Below the pieces are notes generated by a model, which ran no database searches, was not told the origin of the DNA, and saw nothing but the letters and a program-made list of their open reading frames with translations. DNA of 64,000 nucleotides from Circinella umbellata (taxonomy: Eukaryota > Mucoromycota > Mucoromycetes > Mucorales > Lichtheimiaceae), in the NCBI GenBank assembly GCA_025093555.1, contig JAIWNF010000040.1, forward strand, positions 455,365 through 519,364. Reading direction: 5' to 3'. The translations under genes and the position numbers were made by a program. Of the stretch, positions 58,701 through 64,000 are shown piece after piece; position 1 is the first letter of the stretch, and each line of letters starts with the position of its first letter.

Positions 58701-60112
58701 TCTTTATCAATGCCATCAACTGAACCAAAGCTCCATTTCATTGATGGTCCTGGTGGCACTGGTAAAACGTATGTTTTTAATGCAATTCTCGAACATGTAC
58801 GAAGACAAGGCAATATTGCCCTTGCTGTTGCGACCAGTGGAACAGCTGCGCTTTTGTTGGATGGTGGACGTACAGCGCACAGCACATTTGCAATTCCCCT
58901 TGATGTTCATGAAGATACATACTGCTCATTCACACCAAGATCAGACAAAGGAAGGCTACTTCTTGAGGCTCAACTTATTGTTTGGGATGAGGCATCAATG
59001 GTCAGTAAAGACACCATTCATGCTGTTGATCGTACTTTAAGGGATTTAATGCGCCATCAAGATACAGCATTAGAACATGTTCCATTTGGCGGTAAAATCG
59101 TTGTATTCGGTGCGACTTTCGTCAGGTAGCCATTTTAAATATTATTATCAATATAGTTGGAGCTTTCTTTACACAAACTTATATACTAATGGGGAATATA
59201 TCATATGCATTAGGTTTTACCTGTAATTCAAATGGTACTAGAGCTCAAATTGTAAACCAATCTTTAAATCGAGCAAATTTCTGGAATCAAGTTACAATAC
59301 ATCATTTACGAACAAATATGCGAGTACAACAAGCAAGCAATGTAAATGATGCTAATACATTATGTGAATTTTCCGAGTATTTGTTACGCATTGGTGATGG
59401 TAGTGAGCCTGTTGCAACGGATACTGAAGATAGAGTGCATGTTCAAGATGGTATGATATTACCTGGGTTTAATCTCTATACCTTGATCAACACTGTCTAT
59501 GGGGATATGTTATCAACACCACCTACAAATAATCATCTAACAAGTCGTGCAATTCTTACACCAAAAAACAAAGATGTCACTGATATCAATAATTTGATTA
59601 TTGAGCAGTTATTCCCTGGTGAAAATATTGAAGAGTTCTTAAGTGCAGATACTATGGCTGATCCCGAGGATCAGCTTAGTTATCCTGCCGAACTATTAAA
59701 CGAGCTAAATCCGTCCAGCTTACCACCACACAGACTAAGATTGAAACCAGGATGCCCAGTTATGCTCCTTCGCAACCTAAACCCTTCTAAAGGGCTATGT
59801 AATGGTACACGGTTGATTTGCAGGTCATTTCGCCAGTATGTTATTGAAGCCGAAATAGTAACTGGGTCACATGCTGGTGACATTGTTCTTATCCCACGTA
59901 TTACTCTTACACCTACAAACTCTGAATCTCCAATTCAATTTTCAAGAACACAATTTCCAATTCGTTTAGCCTTTGCAATGACTATCAACAAAGCACAAGG
60001 GCAAACAATGGATCAAGTTGGATTATATTTACCAGAGCATCCCTTCACACATGGTTTGCTTTATGTTGCAATGTCACGCGTCCGTACCCCAACATCTATT
60101 CATATCATTTAG
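55800..60112 (+). pseudogene. Helitron RepHel (HUH nuclease-PIF1 helicase), disabled
   Basis: The order is a Helitron_like_N region (RNIRAYNSALSFTSLGVNVD-like, LIFPEG), Rep motif 1 (DLFITFTCNP), the HUH motif KRGLPHAHILLIL, a two-tyrosine motif KYVYKYVYKGHD, then a PIF1 helicase with Walker A GPGGTGKT, WDEASM, and C-terminal FAMTINKAQGQT and LYVAMSRVRTP. Lesions are a TAG at 55931, a one-base loss near 57028, a frame change near 57320, a TGA at 58593 and a frame change near 59230. Two stretches can be removed as GT-AG introns to restore sense: about 56588-56666 (restoring FPEGWTITS) and about 59128-59212 (restoring FRQVLPVIQ). RepHel would nick, unwind and roll-replicate the element. The lesions are few and local. 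Confidence 0.85.
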
Positions 60113-60603
60113 ATCGCGATACCTCATCAATCAATGGATTACCGGGATTCTATACATGTAACATAGTTTATCGTGAAGTTCTACTTTAACATTTTTCATA
60201 AATACACACACACATAAATTGTTTCTATCTATAAAAGACTGTCGAAGCTTCATATTCTTATCTTCAATTCCCTTATAATCTATTTTCTCTTAAACACATT
60301 TCATTCAGTTATTCCGTTATTACTTATAAAACATTATTATAGCTCATTTCAATTTTTTTTACATAAATAATTGATTCAATGTTTTTTCAAACTATCTACA
60401 CAATACATTTTTTTTCTATTGATATCTGATATATTTTTTGACTCAAAAAGTATTATACAGCTTTGAATATCGTTGCTACCAGGCGCGAAGCGCCTTTTGG
60501 GGGTCAAAGGGGGGGAACCCCCCTTTGCGACGCGAACCGCTAAATGACCCGAAGCGAAGCGAAGGGGCTCATTTATCCGAGCGAAGCGAGGAAGGGTTGC
60601 TAG

Positions 60604-61601
60604 TTGTTTATTAAGATTTCTCAAGTTCTTTTGAGATAATATATGTTAAGCGATAATGATTTTAATATAATCAAATCTAGTACAGAGATATTATGTCTGT
60701 ATGTATTGAGTCTTTATAATGTAAATTTAGTTGTTATCAAATTCAAATACTACGTTTAATATGTAGTCAACAAATAAATATATAAAATAAGTAAGATAAT
60801 GATCTTAAGCTAATCCCTTGGATAAATAAAATAATTAAAACAACCCAATATATGGTGTTGAGTGATCAATAGAAAATAATTTTAAAATAAAGTCAAATTG
60901 ACTGAATAACAGATTGATGATTTTTATTTGGTTTAAAAAAGTTGGGGTTTATATATCTTTTACAATTGTTCCGCAGTAACTTTCTAATGTTACGCAGTTA
61001 AATCCGCAGCAACTGTTTAATGTCGCGCAGTTATTACATGTGATTGTTTAATTAATTAATTGGGGTGATATTTATATTAAGTTGTTGTACAATAGATTGA
61101 TTCGTGTAAAGGTAAAAGAAATGAGAATATTCTTATATGAATAATTATTCTGAATATTCGTGTATAAAAATAGAAAATAAGAAAAGTTGTTTATGTAAGG
61201 GTTACACACACTCCTGTGGTCGTTTTAAAGTGGTCCCTCACTTTACATTGTTGATATATAAATAAACAATTGTATTTATTTTGACAATCTTAATGAATTA
61301 AGATTTATATTGAATAAGATAATAAATAAAAAAAAGGTAAGATAGAGATAATGTAATAAGTTATAATGATATGAGGAATTTAAGGATATATATAGATATA
61401 TATAATAATAATTGTTTATAGGGATTATATATGAAAATGGAGAATGGATAATGAATAGTGAATAGTGAATAATAATATAAGTATTGTAATAATAAAGATT
61501 TTGTAATATTTTTTTTAAGTTATTTTAACTATTGATCCGATAATTTATATTGATAAATTTTTAATAAAAGTATTGATAATTATTTAATATAGTAATAATA
61601 A
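60604..61601. other. AT-rich spacer, possible LTR remains
   Basis: No gene recognised. GCAGTTAAATCCGCAGCAAC-type repeated GCGCAGTTA motifs (60990-61035) and TGTGTAAGGGTTACACA (61191-61208 region) could belong to the 3' LTR of the reverse-oriented gypsy element, but the other LTR is outside the window, so this cannot be settled. Confidence 0.35.
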
Positions 61602-62177
61602 TTATGGTAACGGTTCTTGCTTGATCCATTCTTCTTGTTGTTGTTGTCCTTGTTGTTGTTGAATCCAACATTCTAGTTCTTGTTGTTGTTGTTTTCTTTC
61701 TGCCTCATATGCGGCTTCTTGTCTTGGAATCCACGTCTTGGGGTTGTAAAAAATTCCTTCCTTAGCACCATTCGCCACTAATGTTCCATTGCAGCTTATA
61801 CAAAAAGGGGTTACTGGTGAGGCCAGATATGCGTCTTGTACGATCGCTTCGATCATACCTGAACGGTACCAACGATCAAGGTGCGAATACTCAGTATGTC
61901 TTAGTTCGGCTTGATTCACTACAGCTATAGTTTCTTGAACCAGTTTACTTAAGCTCTCTTGTATTTGGTCTCTTGTTTTGATTAATTCCTTGATACTTGA
62001 TTGTAGTTTAATTAAATGCGCTTCCTCGTAGGTTGTCAACACAAAATCATTGTCCATGTGTGTATAAAGATCGACAATGTCTCGTTCTGGATATACCGTT
62101 TGGACCTCCATTTCTTGTTCTTGACCAGTTGACCAGGTGTATTGAGCAGTATTTTGTTTTTCTTGGTGGGCTTGCAT
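61602..62177 (-). CDS. Hypothetical 191-aa Gln-rich protein
   Basis: Intact frame from the ATG at 62177. The middle (residues ~50-95) is a likely coiled coil (LIKLQSSIKELIKTRDQIQE). A single FCISC pair follows PVTPF, then NPKTWIPRQEA and a glutamine-rich C-terminus (IQQQQGQQQQEEW). No family is recognised. It lies downstream, on the same strand, of the gypsy integrase relic, so it could be an extra ORF of that element or an independent small gene. The intact frame is notable among broken neighbours. Confidence 0.5.
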   Translation of the reverse strand: MQAHQEKQNTAQYTWSTGQEQEMEVQTVYPERDIVDLYTHMDNDFVLTTYEEAHLIKLQSSIKELIKTRDQIQESLSKLVQETIAVVNQAELRHTEYSHLDRWYRSGMIEAIVQDAYLASPVTPFCISCNGTLVANGAKEGIFYNPKTWIPRQEAAYEAERKQQQQELECWIQQQQGQQQQEEWIKQEPLP

Positions 62178-62607
62178 TTTAAGTAATTGATTTACGTATT
62201 GAGTTGTGTAAGAGTAAAATTGTTGGTGATGAGAATTTGTTTTTGTTTGTGTTTTGTTGCCTTTATATATCTTTTTTTTTTCTGGTTATTGTAATTTATT
62301 TATGTTGATTTGTGTCGTTGAATTATTCCTTTGTTGGATATTGATATTGTAATGTTGTGACACTGAATAGTTGTTTGATTGATTGATGATGTAATTTTTG
62401 TGTTTGATGTTGTGTATATTAAGATCGTGTTGATTAATGTATTACTGTATATTTTGTTTGGTGATTTTTGTATTGTATTTTTGTGTTGTGTTGTATTTTT
62501 GTATTTTATTTTTGTATTGTAATTTAGTGTTGCATTTTTGTATTGTATTTTTTTTTTATATTGATGTATGTGTTGTGTAATTGTATTGTTGATTAATTTA
62601 TGTTGTG
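62178..62607. repeat. T/G-rich low-complexity tract
   Basis: Dominated by irregular repeats of TTGTATTTTTGTATT type, strongest at 62440-62570. It separates the small ORF from the integrase relic. It could be promoter DNA of the ORF or internal LTR sequence. Confidence 0.5.
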
Positions 62608-64000
62608 TTATTCGTAAAAGATGCGTTTTACTGGTATTTGTATATATGGTGTAACTTGTCGTAATTTGATGTTTTTTCTGCTTTGATGTACAAGATCTTG
62701 TTGATCATTTCTTGTATTGTATTTTCTGTCAACTCGTGTTTGTCTTGTGTTGTGATTTTTGTATGTTGGATCTTCATCATGTGAATTTGTTGTACTTGTA
62801 TCATCTTCTTCATTAGATTTATTGAGGTTGTTGCTGGAATTTTCATCTTTTAAATTTGATGCATGTTCTTTTTGTTTAGTGTGGGTTCCTTGGTCATTCG
62901 TAATCATAGATGATAATGCTTAATAACTTGGCATTCTATACTCCGTGTTTGGCATTCGATAAATTCGTAATCGGTTCCCGTGAATACTTTGGTTCAGTAT
63001 TTGGCCATTTAATTGTTTTAGTTTGTAAGTTCCTCGTTTATTGATCTTTGTGTATCAGAAAGATACCGGTCCATCGGTCAATGATTTTTCCACTCCAGGT
63101 GTTTGCTACCCATGATTGGAACATTTCGACATGATCTCCAATCTTGAATGGTCGTTTGAGTTCTTGTCCTTTCTTGAGAATTTTTTGGTCTATTTGTTTC
63201 TTTTGTTTTTCTTGTGCGTGTTTAATTTCTACTGCGGCTTCATTTCGTACGTTTTGTAATTTTTCAACATGTTTTAAGAATTCTTCTTGTACTGCTTGAT
63301 CGAATTTTAATTCTGACATTGGTATTTCCGGTCGATAATTGTTGTCAAATGGTATATATGGATGTCGTCCGTAATCATGAAAAATGGTGATTGTTTTGTA
63401 CTAGCTTGTTTAATAGTTCTGTAAGCAAATAATAATGCATCCAAGTATAGGTCCCAGTCTTGTTTTTCTTCGTTTGGTAATCGTTTGATCATCATGTTTA
63501 AACTTCTGTGCCACCTTTCGATTCCTCCTTGTGAACGGCTGTTATATGGACTTCCTTTTCGAAGTTCGATGTTGTATTGTTTACAAATAGATTTTACTAT
63601 TGCATTTATGTTTTCGCCTCCTCTGTCTACGTGTATTATTTTTGGTACTGAGTGATTTGCTATTATCTTGTTAAGAATAAACATTGAAACTTCAGCTCCA
63701 TTTAGATAACAAACTGCTTTGCTTTCTACCTATTTTGAAAATAGATCAAAACATGATAATATATATCGATAGCCTCCTCTTGATCGTTTCACAAATTTAG
63801 CATCAATCTGGACATGATGAAATATTTTTGCGGTTACAGGAATAGGGTTTAGAGGTTCTAAATTGTTTTTAGATGCTTGTCTCTGACATCTGTCACATTG
63901 ATTGATATAATCGCGAATCATTTTTGTTAAACCTGGCACATAATATTTTTGTTTAATTTTATAATATGTATTGTCAAATGCGTAATGTCCTCCTAAGCGG
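62608..64000 (-). pseudogene. Ty3/gypsy integrase relic, 5' part outside window
   Basis: On the minus strand from the right edge: the integrase zinc finger (end of an H2C2 motif, CDRCQRQA), the first catalytic Asp in VQIDAKF, a stop at 63730-63732, the second Asp in IHVDRGGE, and the Glu in GGIERWHRSLN. A frameshift follows near 63380. The next frame has HPYIPFDN, a coiled linker and the C-terminal FKIGDHVEMF..WSGKIIDRWTG (63038-63300). After another stop the tail includes RGTYKLKQLNGQILNQSIHG and a hydrophilic region ending at 62608. Reverse transcriptase, protease and gag would lie beyond position 64000. The element is inactive in this copy. Confidence 0.8.

Larger units (their letters stand above)
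55179..60603 (+). mobile_element. Helitron 2 (5.4 kb), both ends present
   Basis: It begins TCTATTATATTAAAATC at 55179 and ends CTAG at 60600-60603 followed by T: the 5' TC and 3' CTRR termini, and A/T insertion context, of Helitrons. The last ~130 bp are GC-rich with the hairpin-forming CCAGGCGCGAAGCGCCTTTTGG and repeated GAAGCGAAGCG. It encodes a zinc-knuckle protein and a RepHel protein. It starts at the base following the CTAG of Helitron 1, making a head-to-tail pair. The reading frames carry a few lesions, so it is non-functional but recent. Confidence 0.85.

Overview
The window looks like part of a nuclear chromosome of a filamentous, early-diverging fungus. Mucoromycota (Mucorales-type) is my inference. 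The grounds are the very AT-rich intergenic DNA, many short GT-AG introns including micro-exons, a Rab2-type GTPase, a SYLF-SH3 protein, GDP-mannose transport, and the mix of mobile elements. No rRNA or tRNA gene was recognised.

Layout. 1-3.1 kb: part of an unusual mobile element. A DDE transposase with a C-terminal chromodomain (+ strand, cut by the window edge) converges with an intact 699-aa HUH endonuclease/SF3 helicase of the CRESS-DNA Rep type (- strand); nine bases separate the two genes. A perfect AT hairpin and two TTGGCTAT repeats lie upstream of rep. 3.2-12.3 kb: gene-poor, with decayed gene fragments, two terminal-inverted-repeat (TIR) elements and a dispersed repeat family. 12.4-29.3 kb: seven ordinary housekeeping genes. 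They are a peroxisomal acyl-CoA/4-coumarate-CoA ligase-like enzyme, a GDP-mannose transporter, Rab2, an Atg22-like vacuolar transporter, a PX-BAR sorting nexin (Snx4/Atg24), ribosomal protein uL14 and a Ysc84-like SYLF-SH3 protein. 29.9-32.3 kb: a coding relic split by a 436-bp MITE. 33.1-42.5 kb: an LRR protein, a cytosolic/mitochondrial-type Xaa-Pro aminopeptidase, a LINE-like relic and the glutaminase subunit of PLP synthase. All intact genes were resolved to exons whose lengths sum to one uninterrupted frame.

42.7-64 kb: a transposon graveyard. It holds a Helitron 3' fragment and two inverted copies of an element whose TIRs are studded with GGCGCGCC. Each copy carries a nested PIF/Harbinger-like MITE. 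Between the copies lie a decayed pogo element (TA target duplication, CAG termini) and a broken gene. That gene joins a GCM/WRKY-like zinc finger, the C-terminal part of a MULE-type transposase and a USP-like cysteine peptidase. Next come two head-to-tail Helitrons, the second 5.4 kb with both termini visible, then a reverse-oriented Ty3/gypsy integrase relic running off the right edge.

The best candidates for an undescribed system are the DDE-chromodomain plus CRESS-Rep element at the left edge and the zinc finger-transposase-deubiquitinase fusion at 47.1-50.1 kb.
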